Assembly: GCF_003024515.2 (NCBI RefSeq)
Contig: NZ_PYIX02000006.1
Span: forward strand, 62,001 to 126,000
Direction of reading: 5' to 3'
DNA length: 64,000 nt
Source of the DNA: Acinetobacter sichuanensis
GTDB lineage: Bacteria; Pseudomonadota; Gammaproteobacteria; Pseudomonadales; Moraxellaceae
The notes under the pieces: generated by a model
The model's input: only the letters and a program-made list of their open reading frames with translations
Told to the model about the DNA's origin: nothing
Databases searched by the model: none
Program-made: the position numbers and the translations under genes
In this document: positions 34,754 to 43,562 of the stretch, in pieces
Layout: every line of letters starts with the position of its first letter
Position numbering within the stretch: position 1 is the first letter of the stretch

Positions 34754-34969
34754 AATTACTAACTCTAAATATTTGGGGCCGTAATTTGGGCACCAAAATC
34801 TTTAAAGACACATACGTTCTTCAAATTTGGCGCCCAAAAGCGAAATATAAAGCAGTTTTTAATGCAAATTTTGAGTATTTTGATTACTCAAAGCTGACCT
34901 ATTTGACATAAAAAACAGGGCAAAATCACTACAATTTTGCCCTTATATTATTGATATACATCAATAAAA

Positions 34970-34973
<4 letters not shown>
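34754..34973. other. integrase upstream / att flank
   Basis: Holds two copies of the TTGG[CT]GCCCAA motif (34786-34796 inverted, 34827-34837) and a minus-strand terminator. No gene. Confidence 0.6.
34910..34942 (-). terminator. element-derived terminator behind tRNA-Val
   Basis: GGGCAAAAT / ATTTTGCCC stem with a 7-nt loop and TTTTTT on the minus strand, 32 bp past the tRNA 3' end. It would replace the terminator displaced to 33159-33199. Confidence 0.8.
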
Positions 34974-35050
<77 letters not shown>

Positions 35051-35094
35051 AATGTGGTGAGAATATTATTCATTTTTCTGTCATCTGACAAGCT

Positions 35095-37110
35095 TTAATT
35101 GTTCTTCTTTAACTCATTCGTACACTCTTTAAGCAAAGCTTTGAAAGTTTTTATATCATGCTGATTTTCTTCACCTAAATATACCATTTTTTGGAAAATT
35201 TGATTCAACTGCTCAAAATGGTGGTGTTGTGCTGAATGTTCTGACAGACGCATCATCCATTGCTGAAAGGTTTCAGACTCTGCTTTTTGCAAAGCAGGAT
35301 TTAATTGTCGATTAAACTGAATAATACTCCGTTCAAGTGCAGTCAACTGTCGAGAGGCACGGAATTTAGTCACCCCCCAATACAACAATAACAAAGCTAA
35401 AATACCCAAAACCAGTACCAAGCCATAACTATAACTTGAAGTTAGCCCCAGCTTTTGCATCCAGCCATTTTGCTTCTCGGCATCATAACCCACGACCTTA
35501 CTTTGCCATTGATAACTTGCATAATCACTCCACACGCGTAAAGTTCGCAAAACCGAAGAATGTTGCAAGCGTAAATTGGAATAATTGCCATCTCTAAAAA
35601 TACTGCGGTCATCCGTCATGAGATTTTGCATCCCATTGTCAATTCGCATTGGTGCAATCATTGCTGTTGGGTCTATACGTTGCCATTGTCCATGTACATA
35701 TACCTCTGCCCATGCATGTGCGTCCAGTTGGCGCACCTCCCAACTTTGTCGATCAGGCGCCAACTCACCGCCCTGATAACCGGTCACTACACGTGCAGGA
35801 ATCCCGACATAACGCATTAACAAGACAAAACTTGATGCATAATGTTCACAAAAACCTTGTCTGGATTGAAATAAAAGTTCATCAACACGGTTATTGCCGA
35901 GTCTGCCGGGTGCAAGCGTATAAACAAATTTTTCCTGTTTATACCAATTCAAAACATTCTGAATATATTGTTCAGGTTGCGCATGGCTTTGCTGATACAT
36001 TTTCTGTGCGAAAAGCTGTGCTTTAGGATCACTTGCCTTTGGATATCTTAGGCTATTTTTCAGGATTTGTGCGTTAAACTGCCCCGCTTGCATCTCTGTA
36101 GCCTGTGTACCCACCCATTGCAGTTGAATCGGCTGTGTACGTTGCAACAAGCGTTTTGGGGTAATGGAATCGTCCTGATTCAACTGAAAACGTGGTTCCA
36201 AAGGAATAGATTTTTCCAGTCCCGTGATCCATTGTTGCGCAGGATCATTTGCCAAATATTGATAATGAAAACTTTTTTGTTGTGTTGACGGCGGTTGGGC
36301 ATTTTTAGTTTGTTTATTAATAAAACCACTCGTCCACCGTGTTCCATCATACTGATCCAAAACCAAAGCGCGCCAATATAAATCACTGCGTTTCGGCAAC
36401 TGTTGCATATCACCAATAATTCGAAATGCCAAGGCACCAGATTGCGATAATTCGGCAATATCGCCCGGTGACATGCTGTCACTCAGTCCTGTAGTGGCTT
36501 GATTATTGGGAATCGGAATTTGCCATAAGGGTGGTAGGCGTGGAAAAAACATGAATAATAAAATAAAAAAGGGCAAAGCCAAACCGATAAACTTAAGGAT
36601 GTGCCATGAATCTGTTTTCAACGACTGTAATATCGGCTGTGTGCTGATAAAATTTGCGGTCTGTACCCGATATAAGCCCACCAAGCAACTGATTAAACAA
36701 CATAAAACCAATAACGCCATCCAAAAAGCCTGTGTGTGCAAAAATAAACTCGCACTGACAAATAAGGCAAAATTAAACAGGATGATAAAGTCACGTTTGC
36801 TTTGTGTTTCCAAAGCCTTGGCAAATAAAAATGTCGATAAAACGGCTGTGCCTGCTTCTACACCTAAAAAAGTCCGTGAATTGACATAAATGATCAGCAT
36901 TGCCAGCAAGGCAAATAAAATTTTCGGTGCTTTGGACAGTATTTTAGGAAGATGAATGACTTGGTGTCGATTGAACTTGTAATAATAAAATGCCAGACCC
37001 AAAATATTCAGCAAAAATAAAATCGCTAGTGGTATGGGCATATACGCCATTTGTGCGATTAAAATTAAACTTAAGACCAATAAAATCGAAATTTGAATGG
37101 ATTTATTCAT
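35095..37110 (-). CDS. TgpA-like transmembrane transglutaminase (DUF3488)
   Basis: 671 aa from the ATG at 37110 with AGGAGAG upstream; a TTG two codons earlier is not needed. About six N-terminal membrane helices (1-190) are followed by a large periplasmic transglutaminase-like domain. The Cys-His-Asp triad is visible: Cys in SRQGFCEHYASSF, His in LDAHAWAEVYV, Asp in RIDPTAMI. One more membrane helix lies near 550, then a cytoplasmic tail. The orthologous P. aeruginosa TgpA is essential with an unclear substrate. Last gene of a moxR-DUF58-tgpA operon, 11 bp after the DUF58 gene. Confidence 0.9.
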   Translation of the reverse strand: MNKSIQISILLVLSLILIAQMAYMPIPLAILFLLNILGLAFYYYKFNRHQVIHLPKILSKAPKILFALLAMLIIYVNSRTFLGVEAGTAVLSTFLFAKALETQSKRDFIILFNFALFVSASLFLHTQAFWMALLVLCCLISCLVGLYRVQTANFISTQPILQSLKTDSWHILKFIGLALPFFILLFMFFPRLPPLWQIPIPNNQATTGLSDSMSPGDIAELSQSGALAFRIIGDMQQLPKRSDLYWRALVLDQYDGTRWTSGFINKQTKNAQPPSTQQKSFHYQYLANDPAQQWITGLEKSIPLEPRFQLNQDDSITPKRLLQRTQPIQLQWVGTQATEMQAGQFNAQILKNSLRYPKASDPKAQLFAQKMYQQSHAQPEQYIQNVLNWYKQEKFVYTLAPGRLGNNRVDELLFQSRQGFCEHYASSFVLLMRYVGIPARVVTGYQGGELAPDRQSWEVRQLDAHAWAEVYVHGQWQRIDPTAMIAPMRIDNGMQNLMTDDRSIFRDGNYSNLRLQHSSVLRTLRVWSDYASYQWQSKVVGYDAEKQNGWMQKLGLTSSYSYGLVLVLGILALLLLYWGVTKFRASRQLTALERSIIQFNRQLNPALQKAESETFQQWMMRLSEHSAQHHHFEQLNQIFQKMVYLGEENQHDIKTFKALLKECTNELKKNN

Positions 37111-37121
37111 GATCAACTCTC

Positions 37122-38093
37122 CTAAGCCTGCGCCAATAAGGTTCTGATATGAATATAATGCCGTTCACCCACGCCATTTTCAGTTTGTGCATGCGGTAAA
37201 ATAAGACTATACGGCGTTTGACTGTGTTCGCACTGATCCACCAGTTCCATCATCAAACTCAGTTTTTCTTCGTGGTCTGCGCTTGGCATTTTGCTATATT
37301 CAATTTGCATGATGTGTGTATCCACCAAGTCTTCAAATTGCTTGACAAAAAGCCCCTGTCCTCGTGCTGCCTGTTTCCATGAAATGCTTTGTAATGAATC
37401 GCCTGTTTTAAAGTTTCGTAGTTCTTTAAACTCGTCCAAATCAGGTTCACCTGTATTGGAATAGTGCTGTAAATTTTGTGTAAACGCTTTGGCTTCAGGT
37501 GCAATCCAATAGGATTCGGTCAAATAGATATAAGTCCATGCCCGTACTAGTCCAAGTGGATAAGTTGAATAAATCTGAATTGGTGGAATTTCAAATTTTC
37601 CACGTTGTTTGGGAATAAAAACCAGATCAAAACTTTGTTGTTTTTCTTCAAATAAAAAACTTTGAACGGATTCATCTTTTTTGGATGGATCTGTTTCATC
37701 CTGTTTATTTTTTTGAGAAATATGATGTTGTAAATCAGTGATTTTAATATTTAAATATTTTGCAGTTGCATGTTGTTGCTGCATAATAATTTTGACAGTA
37801 AAAGCTTCGTTGACCTTGCCCACTTCATCGACTATCACTTGTAAGGTGACACCATGTAATTGCTTAAAACTTAAATAAAAACTGATACATAAAATCGCAC
37901 TGATTAAAAAACAAAAACCTAAAATCAAGTTATTGCCATAGTTAATCCCTGCAATAAAAGTGATCAGAATCAGCACCAAATACAAAAAACCTTGCTGATA
38001 CAGAAAGACCAAGACTTCATTTTGTTTCAGCGTGCGAATTCCCGTATAGCGAAATCGCAGATGCAACCAACGGACAAATCTTTTCCCTAACAT
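37122..38093 (-). CDS. DUF58 domain membrane protein
   Basis: 323 aa. Two membrane helices near residues 30-75 precede a beta-rich segment and the DUF58 core with the signature ELRNFKTGDSLQSISWKQAAR (~225-245), a region related to von Willebrand A domains that usually keeps only part of the metal site. DUF58 proteins act with MoxR ATPases. It lies between moxR (13 bp upstream) and tgpA (11 bp downstream), so the three act as one unit. Confidence 0.9.
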   Translation of the reverse strand: MLGKRFVRWLHLRFRYTGIRTLKQNEVLVFLYQQGFLYLVLILITFIAGINYGNNLILGFCFLISAILCISFYLSFKQLHGVTLQVIVDEVGKVNEAFTVKIIMQQQHATAKYLNIKITDLQHHISQKNKQDETDPSKKDESVQSFLFEEKQQSFDLVFIPKQRGKFEIPPIQIYSTYPLGLVRAWTYIYLTESYWIAPEAKAFTQNLQHYSNTGEPDLDEFKELRNFKTGDSLQSISWKQAARGQGLFVKQFEDLVDTHIMQIEYSKMPSADHEEKLSLMMELVDQCEHSQTPYSLILPHAQTENGVGERHYIHIRTLLAQA

Positions 38094-38106
38094 CGTCAGA
38101 TTTCCA

Positions 38107-39066
38107 TTAGCCTTTCACAGATACTTTTTGCAGCAATGCCTGTGTTTCTGTTTCACCCAAACCAATACGATGCGATGCCACCGCCACAAAAACCGCCTGT
38201 ACATCATCTGCAATCACAAATTGACGCTTTTCAATCAATGCATAGGCTTGTGCGGCTTTTTTCAGTGCCAATAATCCTCGTGTAGATAATCCATGTCGAC
38301 CTTTTCGGGTTTCTTCAGCCAAATCAAGCATATAATCAAAGACCAAATCATTTACTGTCATTTGATTGACTATACTTTGTAATTGCAAAATTTCTTGTTG
38401 CTGAAAAATAGACTGTAATTCTCCAATCAAATCATGGCGTGACGCTTGTTGTAATAATTGTTTTTCCGCCATCCGTGATGGATAACCGAGTGACAATCGC
38501 ATCATAAAACGATCTAGCTGTGACTCAGGTAAACTGTATGTACCACTTTGAAAGAGCGGGTTTTGTGTCGCAATCACCCAAAATGGTTTGGGCAATTCAT
38601 AACGTATACCATCGACCGTGACATTGCCCTCCTCCATTGCTTCCAACAACGCACTTTGGGTTTTGGGACTGCAACGGTTAATTTCATCAGCCAACAGGAT
38701 TTGAGTGAAAATTGGACCGAATTTAAACTCAAACTGGTGTTCTTTTTGATTAAACATATTGATCCCAATGACATCACTTGCAAGCATGTCATTGGTAAAT
38801 TGAATACGTTGAAAGTTCAGACCTGCAAGTCGTGACAGACTACTTGCCAAGGTGGTTTTACCAAGTCCAGGTAAGTCTTCAAACAATAAGTGCCCACCCG
38901 CCAACAGACTGCATAAAGCAAGTTTGGTTTGTTGTGGTTTATCTAAAATAATTTGATTAATCTGGCTTAAAAATGCATCTATTTTTGGGTAATAGCTCGT
39001 TAAATCATTGGATATGTGTGCATGTTTTTGTTCTGTATGTTTTTGCTGCGTTGTTCCCCAAATCAC
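38107..39066 (-). CDS. MoxR family AAA+ ATPase
   Basis: 319 aa starting at GTG 39066 (GGGGAATAAAAG upstream; no in-frame ATG nearby). Walker A GLPGLGKTTLAS near residue 67, Walker B LLADEINRCSPKTQ, sensor 1 VIATQNP, and the arginine-finger region DRFMMRLSLGYP. MoxR ATPases are chaperone-like and often work with vWA or DUF58 proteins to mature complexes. First gene of the moxR-DUF58-tgpA operon; the promoter lies in the 341-bp gap shared with the divergent glycine-zipper gene. Confidence 0.92.
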   Translation of the reverse strand: MIWGTTQQKHTEQKHAHISNDLTSYYPKIDAFLSQINQIILDKPQQTKLALCSLLAGGHLLFEDLPGLGKTTLASSLSRLAGLNFQRIQFTNDMLASDVIGINMFNQKEHQFEFKFGPIFTQILLADEINRCSPKTQSALLEAMEEGNVTVDGIRYELPKPFWVIATQNPLFQSGTYSLPESQLDRFMMRLSLGYPSRMAEKQLLQQASRHDLIGELQSIFQQQEILQLQSIVNQMTVNDLVFDYMLDLAEETRKGRHGLSTRGLLALKKAAQAYALIEKRQFVIADDVQAVFVAVASHRIGLGETETQALLQKVSVKG

Positions 39067-39407
39067 CTTTTATTCCCCAATAAAATTTTTTAATTTGTAT
39101 AAGTACAAACATACACGTTTTTATACAATACTCAAAGTTATAAAAAAATATTGAATAACAATATTATAGAGTAAGGCATTCCCAGTTTTAGCTTATTTCC
39201 TGATGATAAAGATATGCTCACAAACTCAAATCATGATCATGACTCATCTTATTTCTAGAGTAATTATGAAGAAATATCAGATAAAAATTACAAATGATTT
39301 ACCAATAACAGCAACTTCAATACAACTAAATTCACAATCAAATCGTAGTTTTCTCGTAAATTAAGTCTAAGTTAAGAAATCAAGAAACTTCGAGAAGGAG
39401 TTTGAAC
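39067..39407. other. divergent intergenic region moxR / glycine-zipper gene
   Basis: 341 bp. An 8-bp dyad TTGTATAA (39095-39102) / TTATACAA (39121-39128) lies ~30 bp from the moxR start and may be an operator. A 32-codon frame at 39266-39364 is possible but weak. Confidence 0.45.
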
Positions 39408-39920
39408 ATGAAATTACAAGCAATAATCGGTGCAACAGTACTTGCAGCAACACTGATGACAACTGCACATGCAGATAATTCAACACGTGTTGCCCTTTCT
39501 TCTGGTTTAGGCAGTGTTGTTGGTGCTGCAATTGGTAATCAGATGGGAGGAAGCACAGGTGCAATGATCGGTTCTGCCTTAGGTGGTGCTGGTGGTGCTG
39601 CGGCTTCAAGTGATCGTCGTGATCGTACAGGTGCGGCAATTGGTGGTGCTTTAGGTGGTGCAGGTGGTTATACAGTGGGTCGAAATGTTGCAGGCTCAAC
39701 AGGCGGCTATGTAGGAGCTGGCTTAGGTGCAGCAGGTGGTTCAGCACTTGGACGTAAAGTAAGTGAAGACCGCCGTTATGATGATCGTGATGACCGTCGC
39801 TACAATGACCGCTATGATCGTCGTTATGATGGTGGCTACCGAGGTAGTAACTATCGCTATAATGATCGCCATGACAATGGTCGTCACTTAGGTCATTATA
39901 AACGCAAACATCGTGACTAA
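39408..39920 (+). CDS. secreted glycine-zipper protein (paralogue of 23270-23692)
   Basis: 170 aa from ATG 39408 with GAGAAGGAG upstream. A signal peptide ends at TTAHA|DNST. The Gly/Ala-rich GxxxG-type region (~25-115) is nearly parallel in sequence to the paralogue. A longer, strongly charged Asp/Arg/Tyr-rich C-terminal tail (DDRDDRRYNDRYDRRYDGG) ends in a His/Lys cluster. Likely periplasmic or outer-membrane; function unknown. Confidence 0.8.
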   Translation: MKLQAIIGATVLAATLMTTAHADNSTRVALSSGLGSVVGAAIGNQMGGSTGAMIGSALGGAGGAAASSDRRDRTGAAIGGALGGAGGYTVGRNVAGSTGGYVGAGLGAAGGSALGRKVSEDRRYDDRDDRRYNDRYDRRYDGGYRGSNYRYNDRHDNGRHLGHYKRKHRD

Positions 39921-39958
39921 TTTTTCTCTATAAGCTCGTTAAGAACAAACTCTTTTTC

Positions 39959-40000
39959 ACCTAGATCGTTAGAACGCAAGCTAACCTTCTAGGTTTTTTT
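39959..40000 (+). terminator. terminator after the second glycine-zipper gene
   Basis: ACCTAGA / TCTAGGT and GTTAG / CTAAC stems separated by a small internal loop, then TTTTTTT. Confidence 0.85.
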
Positions 40001-40027
40001 GTATGCTCATTTTGTAATTTATTTTAG

Positions 40028-40083
40028 TATATCGAAATAACACGATATACAAATATCTGTTTATATCGTATTATTTCGATATA
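40028..40083. promoter_or_regulatory. double-palindrome operator upstream of the luciferase-like monooxygenase
   Basis: Two 22-bp arms (40028-40049 and 40062-40083) are inverted copies of each other with one mismatch and a 12-bp spacer. Each arm is itself a dyad, TATATCG-N8-CGATATA. The right arm ends 20 bp before the ATG. This fits a homodimeric repressor binding twice. No regulator gene is adjacent. Confidence 0.8.
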
Positions 40084-40103
40084 AACCAACTTGAGTTATA
40101 GTC

Positions 40104-41102
40104 ATGCGATCACTGCAAAATACCAAATTTTCGATTTTAGAATTAGCGCCAGTTCGTGAAGATAAAGATGTTAAATTTTCACTGCAACACGCGCTAGAAC
40201 TTGCTCAACATGCTGAAAAATTAGGGTATGATCGTTTATGGCTCGCTGAACATCATAATATGGATGGTATTGCTAGCTCTGCAACTGCTGTCATGTTGGG
40301 TTATATTTTAGCAAATACAAACAATATAAAAGTGGGTTCAGGTGGCATTATGTTGCCAAACCATGCACCTTTGGTTGTTGCTGAACAATTTGGTACTTTA
40401 GCCACGCTTTATCCTGAACGTATTGAACTAGGTTTAGGACGTGCACCTGGTACAGACCAAATGACCATGCGTGCTTTACGTCGCGGTCGCCAAGAAACAG
40501 AAGATCAATTTCCAAATGATGTGGTTGAAATTTTACAATATTTTGATGATGTTCAACCAAACCAAAGAATTATTGCGACCCCAGGACAAGGGACTCATGT
40601 GCCTGTATGGTTGCTAGGCTCAAGTTTATTTAGCGCACAACTTGCTGCACGTTTAGGACTTCCCTATTCATTTGCCTCACATTTTGCGCCTCGCATGTTA
40701 GGGCAAGCGATTCGTTTATATCGTGAAAATTTCCAACCTTCACAATATTTAGAGCAACCTTATGTATCTATGGGTGTACCAACCGTTGTTGCACAAAGTG
40801 ATGCTGAAGCTGAATATTTGGCAACCAGTGTTTATCAACGTATCCAAAATTTACTTACAGGTCGTAGTATGAAACTTAAAGCGCCTGTCGATACAATGGA
40901 AGGTCGCTGGACAGCTGCTGAAAAAATGGCGGTACAAAACTTCTTAGCGATTGCACAAATTGGTTCACAAAGCACAGTTAAACAAGGTTTAGAGCAGCTT
41001 TTAGAACAATATGATGTCGATGAGTTTATTTTTACTTGTGATATCTATGACACACAAAAACGTTTAGAAAACTTTGACTTACTGATGCAATTAAAAAAAT
41101 AA
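40104..41102 (+). CDS. LLM class flavin-dependent oxidoreductase, YhbW-like
   Basis: 332 aa bacterial-luciferase-like TIM barrel. Features: [56 protein letters not shown], and [20 protein letters not shown], the YhbW pattern. Members use reduced FMN or F420 to oxygenate or reduce small molecules; the substrate is unknown. The double palindrome just upstream implies tight regulation. It ends at a good terminator. Confidence 0.9.
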   Translation: MRSLQNTKFSILELAPVREDKDVKFSLQHALELAQHAEKLGYDRLWLAEHHNMDGIASSATAVMLGYILANTNNIKVGSGGIMLPNHAPLVVAEQFGTLATLYPERIELGLGRAPGTDQMTMRALRRGRQETEDQFPNDVVEILQYFDDVQPNQRIIATPGQGTHVPVWLLGSSLFSAQLAARLGLPYSFASHFAPRMLGQAIRLYRENFQPSQYLEQPYVSMGVPTVVAQSDAEAEYLATSVYQRIQNLLTGRSMKLKAPVDTMEGRWTAAEKMAVQNFLAIAQIGSQSTVKQGLEQLLEQYDVDEFIFTCDIYDTQKRLENFDLLMQLKK

Positions 41103-41111
41103 TTTAAACCT

Positions 41112-41150
41112 AAAAGATGCCAAGAGATTTTTTCGTTTGGCATCTTTTTA
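41112..41150 (+). terminator. terminator after the luciferase-like gene
   Basis: 12-bp AAAAGATGCCAA / TTGGCATCTTTT with a 13-nt loop and T-run. Confidence 0.88.
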
Positions 41151-41256
41151 TTTAAAGAGCTCATATTTACTAAACTCCTATAATTTAACATCTATTGCCA
41201 TCCCTTATTTATCTGTCATCATACAGAATAGAAATAAAATGATAAGGAAAATAACA

Positions 41257-41742
41257 ATGGATCAATACATCAACAAACCTACCCCCGCATTTATTGCAGC
41301 AAGTTGGGTTGCCTTATTGGCAGGTGCTTCTGCTTATGCAATTGGTTTATTTAATGCCGATATGTTATTGAATGAAAAAGGTTATTATTTAATTCTCATT
41401 TTATATGGTCTATTTTCTGCTGTCTCGTTACAAAAAATTATTCGTGACAAACTCGAAGGCATGCATGTTACCCCAATCTACTTTGCCTTATGTTGGGCAT
41501 CCGTCATTATTTGTATTGCGCTACTTGCAGTGGGTTTATGGAATGCAAGTCTACAATTGAGTGAAAAAGGTTTTTATATTATGGCTTTTTTACTCAGTTT
41601 ATTTGGTGCTGTTGCCGTACAGAAAAATATTCGAGACTTAGAATATATCCGCCTTAAATCTGCTCCAGAACTCACCACAAAAATTTTGGAAGAAAATCAT
41701 AAGGCTCTCGAATTACCACAAGAAACGTATAAAGATGACTAA
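41257..41742 (+). CDS. YiaA/YiaB two-domain inner-membrane protein
   Basis: 161 aa from ATG 41257 with AAGGAAA upstream; the longer frame from 41137 would start inside the preceding terminator. Two tandem YiaA-type helix pairs: [24 protein letters not shown] / [19 protein letters not shown], then the parallel [23 protein letters not shown] / [19 protein letters not shown]. Four membrane helices in total and a short cytoplasmic tail. Function unknown. Confidence 0.88.
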   Translation: MDQYINKPTPAFIAASWVALLAGASAYAIGLFNADMLLNEKGYYLILILYGLFSAVSLQKIIRDKLEGMHVTPIYFALCWASVIICIALLAVGLWNASLQLSEKGFYIMAFLLSLFGAVAVQKNIRDLEYIRLKSAPELTTKILEENHKALELPQETYKDD

Positions 41743-41842
41743 AAAAAGGATACAATTTTAAGGCAAAATATGCTGTTTCTTACGGTATATTCATCCATAA
41801 AAAGAGGTAAAAAATGCCTCTTTTTATATCAATATTGATGAT

Positions 41843-42322
41843 TTATGCTTTTTTGAGTTCATAATTGTATAAAATACCCTCTTCATTATAGTGTAATACA
41901 ATACTTTTTGACTTTTGAATACGTGACAATTCATCTGTAGTAATTAAAAAATCTTGAGCCAGTATAGATTGACTCACATTCAACACTTTTGGATTATCTC
42001 GTTTACGATAACGTAGCCAGTTATAACTCGCCCATAACAACAATGAAGCACAACAGACCACAACAATTAAAGCTAACCATGCAAAGTTATACATTTGCAC
42101 ATTCATTTGTTCAGCAAAAATATAGCTTTGGATCAATCTGCCCTGATACAACCACAAAATCAAACTCAGCAAAGGCAATATAAATAATGTCCACACGAGC
42201 CAACCTAATGCTTGAATCGTGTAATTTGTGGCTTTATTTTTGACATATTGAGGCTGATCAATATATTGAGGAATATCCAATTGAGCTGGATTAGTCACAA
42301 TATTGGAATGGATTTTATTCAT
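41843..42322 (-). CDS. pgaD: poly-N-acetylglucosamine synthesis protein PgaD
   Basis: 159 aa, two strong membrane helices (~30-55 and ~75-100) and a short C-terminal cytoplasmic domain, the PgaD layout. PgaD joins PgaC to form the c-di-GMP-responsive inner-membrane PNAG synthase. It overlaps the pgaC 3' end by 8 nt and is the last gene of pgaABCD. Sequence conservation in PgaD is low, so the call rests mainly on position and topology. Confidence 0.88.
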   Translation of the reverse strand: MNKIHSNIVTNPAQLDIPQYIDQPQYVKNKATNYTIQALGWLVWTLFILPLLSLILWLYQGRLIQSYIFAEQMNVQMYNFAWLALIVVVCCASLLLWASYNWLRYRKRDNPKVLNVSQSILAQDFLITTDELSRIQKSKSIVLHYNEEGILYNYELKKA

Positions 42323-43562
42323 TCATTTTCTCCACGAAATCCACGATCTGGACTGACCCATCTCGCTCTTTTTTCTGTGTAAATAATGCTTTAGGAACTG
42401 CCACAATGGTCGTTGCAGCGCCTAAAATCCAAAAAAACAATGGGTACCAAATCACCCAAAAATAATTTCTTAAAAATCGATGATCGTCATAACGTTTGTC
42501 TATATACAAACTGATGAAAAACTGGATTAGACATGTGATCGCTAAAATGACGCCATACCATTGTGGTAGTAATGATTTAACGTACCACCCTGATGGTAAA
42601 GCAACAAATAATCCTACAAAAAACAAAACAACGATCAACAAAATGACATACGCCCAAATCATACTGAGCATTGACTCTAGAGCTACAGGCCACATTTTAA
42701 GAGCGCTCACTTTAAAAAGTTGAGGCACATAAGTCCAAAGTACCTCTACGCCACCTTGTGCCCAACGTAAACGCTGCTTCCACAACCCTGTCAAGGTTTC
42801 AGGCATATAGATATAGCACAGTGCATTCGGTACATAATGGATATCCCACTTTGCAAGCTGAAGTTTCCATGAAATATCAATATCTTCGGTAATTTTATCA
42901 TCTGACCAAAAACCAACTTGCTCTAAGGCTGTTTTACGAAAACCTGCAATCACCCCTGAAACTGTAAAAATACGTCCATACGTTCTTTGTGCACGTTTAA
43001 TTAAACCAATAATAGAAGAAAACTCGCCAACCTGTAATTTTCCTAAAATACTTGAACGGTTTAAAATACGTGGATTGCCTGTTACCGCTCCAACCCGATT
43101 AAATTGCGTTAAGTGATGCATCATCCAAATTGCAGCATGTGGATGCAATAAAGCATCACCATCAATACAAATCAGATATTCAAACTGACTCACCATCATG
43201 CCTGAACGTAAGGCAAATGCTTTACCTTGATTTTCAGCCAAATGCACCACACGCAACATTGGATATTGTTGTGCCAACTCATCTAAGATCTCGGCAGTAC
43301 GGTCAGAACTGCCATCATTCACAGCAATAACTTCAAATTTTGAATATTGAGTTTGCAACGCATAACGAATCGTTTCTTTAACTTGTGCTTCTTCGTTAAA
43401 ACACGGAATAATAATACTGCATCCTTGAGCAGAAACTTCAGGCAATTGCCCTTGTTTATATTCACGTTTAAAGAAAAACCAAAGTCCGCCTATCATCCAT
43501 GTCCATGCCATCACCAACGGATATAAAAAGGCAAAGAGAAATAAAAACTCTACGCCTGTCAT
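42315..43562 (-). CDS. pgaC: poly-beta-1,6-N-acetylglucosamine synthase PgaC
   Basis: 415 aa processive family-2 glycosyltransferase that polymerises UDP-GlcNAc into PNAG at the inner membrane. An N-terminal membrane helix is followed by the GT-A domain with VNDGSSDRT, the DGDALL (DxD-type) motif, the acceptor-site Glu-Asp in ITEDIDISW and the processivity motif QRLRWAQGG; then C-terminal membrane helices. The ATG overlaps the pgaB stop by 4 nt. Confidence 0.96.
   Translation of the reverse strand: MTGVEFLFLFAFLYPLVMAWTWMIGGLWFFFKREYKQGQLPEVSAQGCSIIIPCFNEEAQVKETIRYALQTQYSKFEVIAVNDGSSDRTAEILDELAQQYPMLRVVHLAENQGKAFALRSGMMVSQFEYLICIDGDALLHPHAAIWMMHHLTQFNRVGAVTGNPRILNRSSILGKLQVGEFSSIIGLIKRAQRTYGRIFTVSGVIAGFRKTALEQVGFWSDDKITEDIDISWKLQLAKWDIHYVPNALCYIYMPETLTGLWKQRLRWAQGGVEVLWTYVPQLFKVSALKMWPVALESMLSMIWAYVILLIVVLFFVGLFVALPSGWYVKSLLPQWYGVILAITCLIQFFISLYIDKRYDDHRFLRNYFWVIWYPLFFWILGAATTIVAVPKALFTQKKERDGSVQIVDFVEKMNE

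Noticed and set aside
35649..36026. 125-codon plus-strand frame within tgpA
   Set aside because: Antisense to the conserved transglutaminase core; no ribosome site.
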